Counted from the first letter of the stretch, positions 18,525 to 27,388 are shown. The stretch is 64,000 bases of DNA from Labrenzia sp. OB1 (GCF_001624695.1 NZ_JSEP01000009.1:124001-188000), one strand, 5' to 3'. Notes: a model not told the origin generated them from the letters alone. Numbers and translations: made by a program.

Positions 18525-19406
18525 ATGGCAGACGCAGTCTTGGGCATCATCGGCGGGTCGGGCATTTACGATTTGCCGGGTCTTGAGAATTCGGAGTGGA
18601 TCAGTGTCGAAAGCGCATGGGGAACACCTTCCGATCAGGTGCGGATCGGCACCGTTGACGGACTGAAGATCGTCTTCCTGCCGCGTCATGGCCGGGGCCA
18701 TGTCTATTCGCCGACCTCCATCAATTACCGCGCCAACATCGATGTCATGAAGCGCTGCGGTGTCACCGACCTGCTGTCCGTCTCCGCATGCGGTTCGCTC
18801 AAGGAGGAACTGGGGCCGGGAAGGTTCGTGCTTGTGGATCAGTTCATCGACCGGACGATCGCGCGGGAAAAGAGCTTTTTCGGTACCGGATGCGTCGCCC
18901 ATGTGTCCATGGCGACCCCTGTCAGCCCGAAACTCGTCGATGCCGTTGCCGCCGCAGCAGAAGCCGAAAACCTCGCCTACACCAAGGGCGGGACCTATCT
19001 TGCCATGGAAGGGCCGCAGTTTTCCTCACTCGCCGAAAGCAAGCTTTACAGATCCTGGGGTTGCGATGTGATCGGCATGACAAACATGCCGGAAGCCAAG
19101 CTCGCCCGCGAGGCCGAGATCTGTTACGCGACCGTTGCGATGGTCACCGATTACGACAGCTGGCATCCGGACCACGGTGAGGTCGACATCCAGGCGATCA
19201 TCAAGGTGCTGCACGAAAATGCCGACAATGCGCAGCGTCTCGTTGCCCGCGTTGCCCGCGACCTGCCGCGCGAACATCAATCCTGCCCGGCCGGTTCCGA
19301 CACGGCGCTGGAGTTCGCCATGATGACGGCGCCGGAAAAACGGGATCCGGAACTGGTCGCCAAACTGGACGCCGTTGCCGGACGCATTCTGAACAAGGCC
19401 ACCTGA
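18525..19406 (+). CDS. mtnP: S-methyl-5'-thioadenosine phosphorylase
   Basis: 293 residues, typical length. The N-terminal GIIGGSGIYD binds phosphate, PRHGRGH follows, and the MEGPQFSS and VIGMTNMPEAKLARE motifs form the purine and ribose pocket. It splits methylthioadenosine, a by-product of polyamine and acyl-homoserine lactone synthesis, into adenine and methylthioribose-1-phosphate. Next comes apt, which would recapture the adenine, so the pair makes biochemical sense. Confidence 0.94.
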   Translation: MADAVLGIIGGSGIYDLPGLENSEWISVESAWGTPSDQVRIGTVDGLKIVFLPRHGRGHVYSPTSINYRANIDVMKRCGVTDLLSVSACGSLKEELGPGRFVLVDQFIDRTIAREKSFFGTGCVAHVSMATPVSPKLVDAVAAAAEAENLAYTKGGTYLAMEGPQFSSLAESKLYRSWGCDVIGMTNMPEAKLAREAEICYATVAMVTDYDSWHPDHGEVDIQAIIKVLHENADNAQRLVARVARDLPREHQSCPAGSDTALEFAMMTAPEKRDPELVAKLDAVAGRILNKAT

Positions 19407-19558
19407 GCGGGGGCCAACTGCGGACGCGAGTGAAATGACTTCGACCGGCGGCCCAAACTTGCTATAAACCACGGCCGGACCCGGTCCCGGTCCGGCGTCA
19501 GATCAAAAGCCCGGCCCAGTTGCCACTGTTCCGGGAACCGCACCAGAAAGAGAGTTCG

Positions 19559-20107
19559 ATGACCGAACAGACGATCCAGGATGAATTGATCTCGTCGATA
19601 CGCACGATCAAGGACTATCCGAGCGAAGGGATACTGTTTCGCGACATCACCACGCTGCTGGGCGATGCAAGGGCCTTCCGCCGTGCGGTGGACGCTTTGG
19701 TGCAGCCGTGGGCCGGATCGAAGGTCGATCAGGTTGCCGGCATCGAGGCGCGCGGCTTCATTCTGGGCGGCGCGGTTGCCCATCAGGTTTCCTCGGGCTT
19801 CGTTCCGATCCGCAAGAAGGGCAAGCTGCCGCATGAGACCGTGCGCATCGCCTATTCGCTGGAATACGGCCTGGACGAGATGGAAATGCACAAGGACGCC
19901 ATTCAGCCGGGGGACCGGGTCATCGTGGTGGATGACCTGATCGCCACGGGCGGGACCGCGGAGGCGGCCTGCAAGCTGCTCAGGTCCATGGGTGCGAATA
20001 TCGAGGCGGCTGTCTTTATCGTCGATCTGCCGGATCTGGGCGGGCGCAAGAAGCTGGAAGCGATGAACGTTCCGGTGCGCACCCTGGTGGAATTTCCGGG
20101 TCACTGA
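19559..20107 (+). CDS. apt: Adenine phosphoribosyltransferase
   Basis: 182 residues from the ATG at 19559 (AAAGAGAG upstream); a longer frame from 19520 lacks support. The PRPP-binding loop [13 protein letters not shown] lies at 121-133, and FRDITTLL and IEARGF are typical of Apt. It turns adenine and PRPP into AMP. It lies 150 bp after mtnP and six bases before bluB, so apt and bluB are probably one transcript. Confidence 0.95.
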   Translation: MTEQTIQDELISSIRTIKDYPSEGILFRDITTLLGDARAFRRAVDALVQPWAGSKVDQVAGIEARGFILGGAVAHQVSSGFVPIRKKGKLPHETVRIAYSLEYGLDEMEMHKDAIQPGDRVIVVDDLIATGGTAEAACKLLRSMGANIEAAVFIVDLPDLGGRKKLEAMNVPVRTLVEFPGH

Positions 20108-20113
20108 GCGCTC

Positions 20114-20776
20114 ATGCAGGGAGGAACCGGCACAGGGGGCGGCAAGCCGGAATTTTCGCAGGCGTTTCAGCGGGACTTCGAAACCCTGCTGAAGTGGCGC
20201 CGCGATGTGCGCCGCTTCCGGACCGATCCTCTTCCCGAGGGTGTTCTCGATCATCTTCTCGCTCTGGCCGATCTTGCGCCGTCCGTCGGCAACAGCCAGC
20301 CCTGGCGGATCGTGATCGTCGACAGCCCGGAAAAGCGGGCAGGTATCGTCACGACTTTCGAGACGGAAAACGAAGCGGCCGCGCGCCGCTATGACGAGGA
20401 CGCGGCGCAGCGGTACCGGCAGCTCAAGCTTGCGGGCCTGAAGGAAGCACCCGTTCATCTGGCCGTCTTCTGCGATGGTGAGCCCGCACAGGGACATGGC
20501 CTCGGACGGGCCACCATGCCGGAGACACTCGCCTATTCCACTGTCAGCATGATCCACACCTTCTGGCTGGCGGCGCGGGCGGAGGGCGTCGGTGTCGGCT
20601 GGGTATCGATCCTGGATCCGGGCGCCGTCGGGAAAATCCTCAAGGTTGACGAGGACTGGCGGCTCGTGGCTTATCTATGCGTCGGTTTTCCGGAAGAAGA
20701 GCATATCGATCCGGAACTTGAACGCGCGCAGTGGCAAGCGCGCAGTCCTGTGGAGACGCGGTTGTTTCGGCGTTAG
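20114..20776 (+). CDS. bluB: 5,6-dimethylbenzimidazole synthase
   Basis: 220 residues, nitroreductase fold. WRRDVRRFRTDPLP near the start, SVGNSQPWR (flavin and substrate) and GVGWVSILDP are BluB hallmarks. It cleaves FMNH2 with oxygen to make the lower ligand of vitamin B12. The organism therefore probably makes its own cobalamin, although no other cobalamin gene is in the window. It is tightly linked to apt. Confidence 0.92.
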   Translation: MQGGTGTGGGKPEFSQAFQRDFETLLKWRRDVRRFRTDPLPEGVLDHLLALADLAPSVGNSQPWRIVIVDSPEKRAGIVTTFETENEAAARRYDEDAAQRYRQLKLAGLKEAPVHLAVFCDGEPAQGHGLGRATMPETLAYSTVSMIHTFWLAARAEGVGVGWVSILDPGAVGKILKVDEDWRLVAYLCVGFPEEEHIDPELERAQWQARSPVETRLFRR

Positions 20777-20782
20777 AGCATC

Positions 20783-20868
20783 CCGGGTTCGGACGAACCC
20801 GGTATTGCTGCACTTGTGTTTCAAAAGCGGTCAACGCTATTGCCGTCGTGTATTGCCGCATGACGGCA
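20783..20868 (+). repeat. Two stem-loops between bluB and the GNAT gene
   Basis: CCGGGTTCG at 20783-20791 and CGAACCCGG at 20794-20802 make a 9-bp inverted repeat just after bluB. TGCCGTC at 20841-20847 and GACGGCA at 20862-20868 form a second, just ahead of the GNAT gene. Neither has a T-run. They may protect message ends or be REP-like palindromes. Confidence 0.45.
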
Positions 20869-20888
20869 GGTTGATCTGGGAGCGATTA

Positions 20889-21368
20889 ATGCCTGTGATC
20901 ATTCGACATACCGAAGACAGAGACCATGCGGACGTGCATCAGCTGCTCACGGACCGCTGGACCGCGCCGGAGATCATGCTTGATAACGAGATGCTCGATG
21001 CTTCGCGCCTGCCCGGATATGTCGCCTATGACGGCGCTGAACTTGTCGGCCTCGTCACGCTGGTCAAGCGCGAGGGCGAGTGGGAAATCCTGACGCTGGA
21101 TTCGATCAACCGTTGGGGCGGGGTTGGCAGCCAGCTGCTCGATGCGGTGATCAGTGAGGCGCGGTCGAAAAACGTCCCGAGGCTGACCGTGCGCACCTCC
21201 AACGACAATCTGGATGCCTTCCGCTTCTACCAGCGCCGCGGTTTCCGCCTGGAGCGGATCGGCCAGGGGGTTATCGACGAAGAGCGGAAACAGAAGCCGG
21301 CCATTCCGCTGCGCGGCGACTACGGTATCGAGATCCGCGACGAAGTGCTGTTCGCCCGAACTCTCTGA
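20889..21368 (+). CDS. GNAT family N-acetyltransferase
   Basis: 159 residues from the ATG at 20889, preceded by TGGGAGCG. The acetyl-CoA binding region is WGGVGSQLLDAVISEARSKN, and the C-terminal NLDAFRFYQRRGFRLERI is typical GNAT. Substrate unknown. It stands alone between bluB and the methyltransferase gene, on the same strand as both. Confidence 0.85.
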   Translation: MPVIIRHTEDRDHADVHQLLTDRWTAPEIMLDNEMLDASRLPGYVAYDGAELVGLVTLVKREGEWEILTLDSINRWGGVGSQLLDAVISEARSKNVPRLTVRTSNDNLDAFRFYQRRGFRLERIGQGVIDEERKQKPAIPLRGDYGIEIRDEVLFARTL

Positions 21369-21439
21369 ACCGGATTACCCTTCAAGAGTTGAGCGCTGAC
21401 GGAGCTCTTCCGCTGTGAGCGCCGTCTCCGCGTGCCAAG

Positions 21440-21467
21440 TTGCACTGCAGCGAACAATAGTTATAAT
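21440..21467 (+). promoter_or_regulatory. Near-consensus sigma-70-type promoter of the methyltransferase gene
   Basis: TTGCAC (-35) at 21440-21445, a 16-bp spacer, then a perfect TATAAT at 21462-21467. It predicts a transcript start near 21474 and a leader of about 70 bases. The leader has a small hairpin, CCCTCG-TT-CGAGGG at 21489-21502, and GAGGAAGGA just before the ATG at 21547. Confidence 0.65.
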
Positions 21468-21546
21468 TGCCATATCCCACCATCATCTCCCTCGTTCGAG
21501 GGGGACCCGACCCTGTTTTGCTCAGAATTTCTGAGGAAGGAATTTT

Positions 21547-22569
21547 ATGCCTGAAGTCAAGTCGCTCGAGTCAGCTGAAGACATCTCGGAAATTGCTTTC
21601 GGATTCATGGGGTCAAAAGCCCTTTTTTCTGCTCTGCATGTGGGATTGTTTTCAACTCTTTCCGAAGCGACTTTAACTCCGGAAGAAGTCGCTGCGAAAA
21701 GTCTTCTTGATCTCGACCGTGCGACGACATTGCTGACGGCGCTGACAAGCCTCGGACTGGTGCGCCGGGATGGGGACGGGTTCACCAATTCTCCAGCGGC
21801 CGAAGCGTTTCTTGTGAAAGGGCGCAAATATGATTTCGGTGATTATCTGCGGTTTCAGATCGACAGGCAGATGTATCCGTTCATGACCCAGCTCAACGAT
21901 GCGCTGACCGACAGTCTCGACAAGGATCAGGTTGCGTCCTACGAGGACTGGTTCAGCGACCCGGAAGAAGCGCGGCTCTATTCGCGCTCCCAGCATGCCG
22001 GTTCACTCGGACCGGGGCGCGGGCTTGCGAAAATGGTGGATCTGTCCAAGGTGAAAACGCTTCTGGATGTCGGCGGGGGAACCGGCGCGTTTTCGATTTC
22101 CCTGTGCAAGGCCTATCCGCAACTGACGTCGACCATTCTTGATTTTCCGAATGTGGCCGGGGTTGGCGAGGAATTCATCGCGGAAGAGGGACTTTCGGGC
22201 CGGATCACCTACCGCCCGGGCAACGCGCTCAAGGACAGTTGGCCGGAAAGCGCGGACGCGGTGCTGATGTCCTATCTTTTTTCCGGTGTTCCGGGAACGG
22301 CGATCCCCGGTCTGGTGCGCAAGGCCGGTGAGGTGCTTACACCCGGCGGGCGTTTCATGGTGCATGACTTCATGGTCGACGAGAACCGTGAAGGTCCGAA
22401 ACTTGCCGCGCTCTGGCAGCTTCAGCATACCGCTTTCAATCCGGAGGCCCGATCCATCACCAGCGACTATGTGGCTGGGCTGATGGAAGCGGCCGGATTT
22501 GACGAGGTCAGAACGGAAGTGATGATCCCCGGCATGACCATGCTCGTGCATGGCCGCAAGCCCGCCTGA
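21547..22569 (+). CDS. SAM-dependent methyltransferase, acetylserotonin O-methyltransferase type; candidate DsyB (DMSP synthesis)
   Basis: 340 residues. An N-terminal helical dimerisation domain with winged-helix character (FMGSKALFSALHVGLF, then TTLLTALTSLGLVRRDGDGF) precedes a class I methyltransferase domain with the SAM motif LLDVGGGTG (172-180). The architecture and length match DsyB, the methylthiohydroxybutyrate methyltransferase first described in Labrenzia and committed to DMSP synthesis. Carotenoid O-methyltransferases (CrtF) and other small-molecule methyltransferases share the fold. No carotenoid or bacteriochlorophyll gene is nearby, which argues mildly for DsyB. The methyltransferase call is firm; the DsyB call is inference. 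It has its own strong promoter and is flanked by convergent MaoC genes. Confidence 0.8.
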   Translation: MPEVKSLESAEDISEIAFGFMGSKALFSALHVGLFSTLSEATLTPEEVAAKSLLDLDRATTLLTALTSLGLVRRDGDGFTNSPAAEAFLVKGRKYDFGDYLRFQIDRQMYPFMTQLNDALTDSLDKDQVASYEDWFSDPEEARLYSRSQHAGSLGPGRGLAKMVDLSKVKTLLDVGGGTGAFSISLCKAYPQLTSTILDFPNVAGVGEEFIAEEGLSGRITYRPGNALKDSWPESADAVLMSYLFSGVPGTAIPGLVRKAGEVLTPGGRFMVHDFMVDENREGPKLAALWQLQHTAFNPEARSITSDYVAGLMEAAGFDEVRTEVMIPGMTMLVHGRKPA

Positions 22570-22616
22570 TACGTCGCCGGTCCGATTTCATCTGTCTGTT
22601 TTTTCCTGGCCGGCGC

Positions 22617-23096
22617 TCAGCTCTTGCGCCGCTCCACGAAGACCGTTCCCTTGAAGGAAAACACCAGATTTCCATTCTGATTATGCGCCAGCATGTCGGA
22701 ATGGATCAGGCCCCACTCGGGGCGGCTGCGGCTTTCCGTCTTGCCGGTCACGACCCGGCTGTAGTGCAAGGTATCGCCGGCAAAAACCGGCTTGATCCAC
22801 TTGAGATCCTCAAAGCCGGGGGAGGGGCCGAGCTTTGCCGGCGTCCGCCCTTCTTCAAGTGCCTGCCGGTGAAGCGCCTGATGCGTGGCGACAAACAGTT
22901 TCATGAATACTGATGCCGTGTGCCAGCCGGAAGCGCACAAGTGGCCGAAATGGGTTTCGGCTGCGGCTTCTTCGCTCAGATGGAAAGGCTGGGGATCGAA
23001 CTTGCGCGCGAACCGGACAATCTCGTCGCCTGTGAAGGTATACGCGCCAAGGTCCAGCGTTTCGCCGACGGCGATCTCTTCGAAAAATGCGGTCAT
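22617..23096 (-). CDS. MaoC-fold dehydratase family protein (second of pair)
   Basis: 159 residues from the ATG at 23096, which overlaps the upstream gene's TGA (ATGA). The hot-dog fold motif KFDPQPFH has the Asp and His spaced as in the R-specific enoyl-CoA hydratase catalytic pair. GWHTASVFMKL and LKWIKPVFAGDTL are also typical. The substrate is probably an acyl-CoA but is not known. Paired MaoC genes often form a heteromer or a double hot-dog. Confidence 0.88.
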   Translation of the reverse strand: MTAFFEEIAVGETLDLGAYTFTGDEIVRFARKFDPQPFHLSEEAAAETHFGHLCASGWHTASVFMKLFVATHQALHRQALEEGRTPAKLGPSPGFEDLKWIKPVFAGDTLHYSRVVTGKTESRSRPEWGLIHSDMLAHNQNGNLVFSFKGTVFVERRKS

Positions 23097-23551
23097 GCCT
23101 GCTGATCCCTTTTGGCGAAAAGGATAGGGTTCTCCCACTGGATGACGTTGGCGCCGGCCTGGTTGGTCGTTGTCAGCCGGATGGTCACAAGACCAAGATC
23201 CTGCCTGGAGCGCAGGCTCTTGGCTCGCACGACTTCAACTCTGGCCGAGAGCGTGTCGCCGGGGAAAACCGGGCGCATCCACTTGAGACTGCTGATTCCG
23301 GGAGACCCCTGGCACGTGCTCTTGTTGAGCAGGCCCTTGGCCAGCAGGCTCATGACCAGGCTGCCGGTATGCCAGCCGGAGGCCGCCAGTCCACCCAGCA
23401 GTGAGGCCTTGCCAGCCTCTTCGTCCACGTGAAAGGGCTGGGGGTCGAACTCACTTGCGAATTCGACGATGTCTTCCTTGCTGACGGTCACCGAGCCGAG
23501 ATCAAACTCCTGCCCCGGTTCGAAATCTTCAAAATGAATCAGGTCGGGCAT
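23093..23551 (-). CDS. MaoC-fold dehydratase family protein (first of pair)
   Basis: 152 residues from the ATG at 23551. It shares EFDPQPFH, SGWHTGSLVMSL and LKWMRPVFPGDTL with its neighbour, so the two are paralogs. The catalytic Asp and His appear conserved in both. A longer frame from 23599 adds residues without family support. It probably forms a two-gene operon with the downstream MaoC gene. Confidence 0.88.
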   Translation of the reverse strand: MPDLIHFEDFEPGQEFDLGSVTVSKEDIVEFASEFDPQPFHVDEEAGKASLLGGLAASGWHTGSLVMSLLAKGLLNKSTCQGSPGISSLKWMRPVFPGDTLSARVEVVRAKSLRSRQDLGLVTIRLTTTNQAGANVIQWENPILFAKRDQQA

Positions 23552-23626
23552 GGATTCCGAAGGCTGTCGTGATTGGTCGGGAACGCGACACATCCGCATT
23601 CCGGTGTGATGAAGAGCGACAAAAGG

Positions 23627-23989
23627 TCAGTCGTAATAGACCTCGTTGTCGTCCATGTAGACATTGCTGGCTGCGCATATGTCGATGCTGATGGGGTCAT
23701 CCATCACTTCGCTGCCGTCGTCACCCAGCCAGCCGATCTGAAGGGTCTGATCGCAATTGCCGGTATCGGCCAGGAATTCGGCTTCGGCGACTTCATCCGG
23801 TGCGAGCGCGTCGGCGAGCCAGTTGTCGCTCCAGCCGTTGCCGTCATTGGTGTAGAAGCCGACAACGATATTGTTTGCCGTGTTGTTGTGGATCTGAAAA
23901 TAGCCTTCCGACCCCGTCCCCTGAGCAAATGCGGTCATTGAACCGGCCAGAAGAGCCAGGCCGGTGACGGTCACTTTCATGAGTTGCAT
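23627..23989 (-). CDS. Small secreted acidic protein, unrecognised
   Basis: 120 residues. A clear signal peptide ends near residue 20 (GLALLAGSMTAFAQG). The mature part is acidic and rich in Asp, Asn and Gly (FYTNDGNGWSDNWL), with two Cys that could form one disulfide (GNCDQ and DICAAS). GGGGGAGAAAACAG precedes the ATG at 23989. I do not recognise a family. It is a single gene between the MaoC pair and the epimerase. Confidence 0.65.
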   Translation of the reverse strand: MQLMKVTVTGLALLAGSMTAFAQGTGSEGYFQIHNNTANNIVVGFYTNDGNGWSDNWLADALAPDEVAEAEFLADTGNCDQTLQIGWLGDDGSEVMDDPISIDICAASNVYMDDNEVYYD

Positions 23990-24117
23990 CTGTTTTCTCC
24001 CCCGGCAATCGCTGCCCTTGTCTTGATGACGGCTGCCGAGCCTAGTTCTCACCGGGGGCGAAGTAAAATCCTTTCGCGTCAGGACATCGGGCGAGCGGAG
24101 CGTCGCGACGTCCGGTT

Positions 24118-25017
24118 TCACGTTGTCACATGCTTGCGCCAGTCATGTTCCTCGCGAAAGCCAAGGACTTCGCGGATCTTCCGGTTGGAGAACAGCGCCT
24201 CGTGCTCGCCGAGTTCGCGGCTGAGCGGAACCTTCGGGAAAAAGCGCTTGAGGATTTCGGTATTGGGGATGTCCACGGAGTTGGTGTCGTTGCCGGCGTT
24301 GAACACCTGATAGCCGAGTCCGTCCTTTTCCAGGCACAGATCGACGATCTGGCCGAGGTCGCGGGCGTCGATGTAACAGAAGATGTTGCGCCGCCGCTGC
24401 GCCGGGTTCTTGAAAAAGTCCGGGAAGCGGTCGTATTCGTGCGGCTCGATGACATTGCCGATCCTGAGGGCGTAGATGTCGAAGCCGGAGCGCCGCTGGA
24501 AGGCGCGCGCCGTCTGTTCGTTGACGACCTTGGAGAGCCCGTAGCTGTCCATCGGGTCGACATCGTAGTCCTCTTCCACCGGCAGAACCTTTGGGTCGGC
24601 CACGCCGTCCGCGAAGCAGACGCCGTAAGTGGTTTCCGAGGAAGCGATGATGATCTTGCGGATGCCCAGCTTCACCGCTGCCTCGATCACGTTGTAGGTG
24701 CCGATCGTATTTACCTCGAAAGTCCGGTTGTCCGGATTGATCAGGATGCGAGGTACGGCGGCGAAATGCACGACGGCATCGAAGGAGGGGACGCCGTTGC
24801 CCGGTTCCAGCTCATCGAAATTGGCGTAACTTGTCATGACGTTGAACATCTCGCCCGACCGGGTGATGTCGGCGGTGAGATTGTCGACACCCGGATGGTC
24901 GAGCGGTTTCAGGTCGACATTGACCACGCGGTGGCCCCGATCCAGCAGGTAGGGAATGACGTGCTTGCCGGCCTTGCCGGTGCCGCCGGTGAACAGGATC
25001 CGTTTTTGTGCGCCCAT
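24118..25017 (-). CDS. NAD(P)-dependent epimerase/dehydratase (extended SDR)
   Basis: 299 residues from the ATG at 25017, preceded by GGGAGGGCACACAG. The Rossmann motif GGTGKAG lies at 11-17; Ser127 with Tyr159 and Lys163 (YGLSK) forms the SDR catalytic set. Extended SDRs of this kind act on nucleotide sugars or sugar acids such as uronates. No sugar or polysaccharide gene is adjacent, so the substrate is open. It stands alone. Confidence 0.85.
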   Translation of the reverse strand: MGAQKRILFTGGTGKAGKHVIPYLLDRGHRVVNVDLKPLDHPGVDNLTADITRSGEMFNVMTSYANFDELEPGNGVPSFDAVVHFAAVPRILINPDNRTFEVNTIGTYNVIEAAVKLGIRKIIIASSETTYGVCFADGVADPKVLPVEEDYDVDPMDSYGLSKVVNEQTARAFQRRSGFDIYALRIGNVIEPHEYDRFPDFFKNPAQRRRNIFCYIDARDLGQIVDLCLEKDGLGYQVFNAGNDTNSVDIPNTEILKRFFPKVPLSRELGEHEALFSNRKIREVLGFREEHDWRKHVTT

Positions 25018-25186
25018 CTGTGTGCCCTCCCTAATTGTTAGATTTGCGTATATCATGCTGAAATCGTGCCGGGATACCAGTGGTTGATTTTATCCTCACA
25101 GGTAAATCACCTTTTCAGGTGATCCCGGACCGTATTCGCTGCTGGGGCCATTGCCAGAAAATCCGGGTGTGGCTTGTCGATGGCAT

Positions 25187-25205
25187 CCCCGGCCTTGAGC
25201 CGGGG
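25187..25205. repeat. GC-rich palindrome between the epimerase and SLC13 genes
   Basis: CCCCGGC, CTTGA, GCCGGGG is a perfect 7-bp inverted repeat in the 260-bp gap. It resembles REP-like palindromes common in alphaproteobacteria. No T-run follows on either strand, so it is not a standard terminator. An open frame on the plus strand across the gap looks spurious. Confidence 0.4.
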
Positions 25206-25278
25206 GGCTCGTTACAGATCCCGGATCATGTTCGGGAGAGGGCAACCGGGCTTGTTGCAGCCGCTATTGCGACAACAA

Positions 25279-27054
25279 TTAGAGTGGCCAGAAAATCAGG
25301 ATTGCCGGTATGGCGACCGCCAGAACGAGAATTTCCAGTGGCAGGCCGATGCGCCAATAGTCGCCGAACCGGTAGCCTCCCGGTCCCATGATGATAGTGT
25401 TGTTCTTGTGGCCGATGGGCGTCAGGAAAGCGCATGAAGCGGCCACAGCGACACCCATCAGGAAAGAGTCCGGATTCACGTTGAGCGTGGTGGCGATCTG
25501 AACGGAAATCGGTGCGGCGATCAGGCAGGTGGCGACATTGTTGAGAAAATCCGACAGCGTCATCGTGACCGCCATGAGGACTGCCAGAGTGATCCAGGCA
25601 GGTGCGCCGGCGGTGGCCGCGACGATGCCGTCAGCCAGGAGCTGCGCGTTTCCTGCCTGTTCGAAAGCTTCGCCGAGCGGTATGAGCGACCCGAGCAGGA
25701 CAATCACCTTCCACTCAACCGCATTATAGACTTCCGAACCGCTGACGAGGCCGGTTGCCGCGTAGAGAACCACGCAGGCGGCCAGCGCGACGGGCAGATA
25801 GGCAATCCCGGCCACCGCCGCAGTGATGGCGGCCACGAAACCGGCAATCGCCAGCCAGGTCTTGTTGCGCTGGATCATGCCGGTCTGACGGCCTTCCAGC
25901 GGCAGAACGCCAAGCCAGGTGCAGGCTTCTTCCAGCCGGTCCGGCCTTCCCAGCATCAGGAGGACGTCGCCCGGACGGATCGGTTCGTGGCGGACGCGCT
26001 TCTGAATGCGCCGGCCCTGGCGGGATATGCCGAGCAGTGTCACGCTGTGATTGTTCAAAAGCCGCATGTTGAGGGCAGAGCTGTTGGCGACGCGTGCGTT
26101 GTCGGGCACGATGGCTTCGACAAGCGACAGGGCGTCGCCGGCGAGGCCGCCCTTGTGACGCTCCGACCCGGCGAAGCCCAATTTCGCCGCTCCCATAAAG
26201 CCTTCGATAGCTTTGGGGTCGCCCTCGACCATCAGGAAGTCGCCGTCCTTCACGGGTTCGCGGCGCGCGAAGCCCCTGATCCGGCGTCCATTCCGGATGA
26301 GACCGATTATGGCGACATCCTTCTCGTCTGCGGCGGGATAAAGATCACCGACGGTGAGGGATTTCTCTTCCGAATCCGTGCTGACTTTCAGTTCGGCCAC
26401 GTAGAGACTTTCCGCGAAGTCTGCCTGTTTTTCCGTCGCGCGGAAGCGTTTTGGCAGGAGGCGCCAGCCCAGCAGAGTGACAAACGCGATGCCGCTGACG
26501 GCAACGGCAAGACCCACCGGGGCGAAGTCGAACATGGAAAAGGGCGTGCCCAGGGCATCCGCCCGATATTGGGCGATGACGATGTTGGGCGGCGTGCCGA
26601 TCAGGGTAATCATCCCGCCGAGAATTGTGGCAAAGGACAAGGGCATGAGCGAAAGGCCCGCGGAGCGTCCGGCTTTTTTCGCGGCCTCCAGATCCAGGGG
26701 CATAAGCAGGGCCAGCGCGGCGACGTTGTTGATGATGCCTGAAAGTGCTGCGCCGACGACGGCCATCAGGCCGATATGGCCGGACAGGCCACGCGAGGCC
26801 GACAGGAGGCGCCCGGCGATCAGTTCAACTGCGCCCGAGTTCATCAAGCCTCTCGAGACGATCAGCACCAGGGCAATGATGACGACCGCCGGATGTCCGA
26901 AGCCCGAGAAGATCCGGTCCGACGGGACGAGCCCGAGAAACGCACCGGCGATCAGGGCAGCGAAGGCGACCAGGTCGAAGCGGATGCGGCCCCAGACCAG
27001 AAGGGCAAAGACGATGCCGAAGAGGATGAAGAGGGCAATCTGGTCGAATGTCAC
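25279..27054 (-). CDS. SLC13-family permease with two TrkA-C domains
   Basis: 591 residues. Two blocks of membrane helices (about 1-200 and 395-590) flank two TrkA-C (RCK C-terminal) domains, seen as DVAIIGLIRNGRRIRGF and VTLLGISRQGRRIQKR. The repeated Ser-Asn/Thr-Pro motifs (LIGTPPN, and AFLTPIGHKNNT at the end) are typical of the DASS/SLC13 ion-transporter superfamily. Transport of sulfate, thiosulfate or organic acids is possible; the substrate is not readable. It has no close operon partner. Confidence 0.87.
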   Translation of the reverse strand: MTFDQIALFILFGIVFALLVWGRIRFDLVAFAALIAGAFLGLVPSDRIFSGFGHPAVVIIALVLIVSRGLMNSGAVELIAGRLLSASRGLSGHIGLMAVVGAALSGIINNVAALALLMPLDLEAAKKAGRSAGLSLMPLSFATILGGMITLIGTPPNIVIAQYRADALGTPFSMFDFAPVGLAVAVSGIAFVTLLGWRLLPKRFRATEKQADFAESLYVAELKVSTDSEEKSLTVGDLYPAADEKDVAIIGLIRNGRRIRGFARREPVKDGDFLMVEGDPKAIEGFMGAAKLGFAGSERHKGGLAGDALSLVEAIVPDNARVANSSALNMRLLNNHSVTLLGISRQGRRIQKRVRHEPIRPGDVLLMLGRPDRLEEACTWLGVLPLEGRQTGMIQRNKTWLAIAGFVAAITAAVAGIAYLPVALAACVVLYAATGLVSGSEVYNAVEWKVIVLLGSLIPLGEAFEQAGNAQLLADGIVAATAGAPAWITLAVLMAVTMTLSDFLNNVATCLIAAPISVQIATTLNVNPDSFLMGVAVAASCAFLTPIGHKNNTIIMGPGGYRFGDYWRIGLPLEILVLAVAIPAILIFWPL

Positions 27055-27388
27055 GGACGAAAGGCTCCGTTGGAAAGTGCCGGAAACTGACCTGGCACGG
27101 GTTCAGCAGACCATGACCGAAGTTTATTCCCAAGGCCAGTCATCCTTGAGTGTCACTCCCCAGGTCTTGAAACAGCGGTTGGGCAAGAGACATGCGAACG
27201 CGAAAGGTTGTGAATAGCAATCGGCGGCTCAGCCGTGTTTCGTTGAGCTCAGATGAAGGTGTTCTGCTCCGGCAAACGCTGTTGCCGTCATCCGGTTCCC
27301 GGCCGGATGTAACAACGCAAAAACCCCGCCGGGGAACCAGCGGGTTTTTCGTTTTGTCTCGTGTAGAGCCGGGTAGGAGACTCTGGTT
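27055..27388. other. Gap between the SLC13 and FAH genes
   Basis: About 330 bases. It holds the SLC13 promoter region and the FAH terminator (27319-27349). A small plus-strand frame crosses it but has no family or ribosome-binding-site support. I see nothing else. Confidence 0.5.
27319..27349 (-). terminator. Intrinsic terminator of the FAH gene, T-rich on both strands
   Basis: AAAAACCCCGC and GCGGGTTTTT pair with one bulged C. Read on the minus strand, a GC stem is followed by TTTTTGCG, about 40 bases beyond the FAH stop. The plus strand also has a T-run, so it may work both ways. Confidence 0.75.

Noticed and set aside
25080..25391. Plus-strand open frame between the epimerase and SLC13 genes
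   Set aside because: No ribosome-binding site or family, and it runs into the SLC13 gene in antisense.
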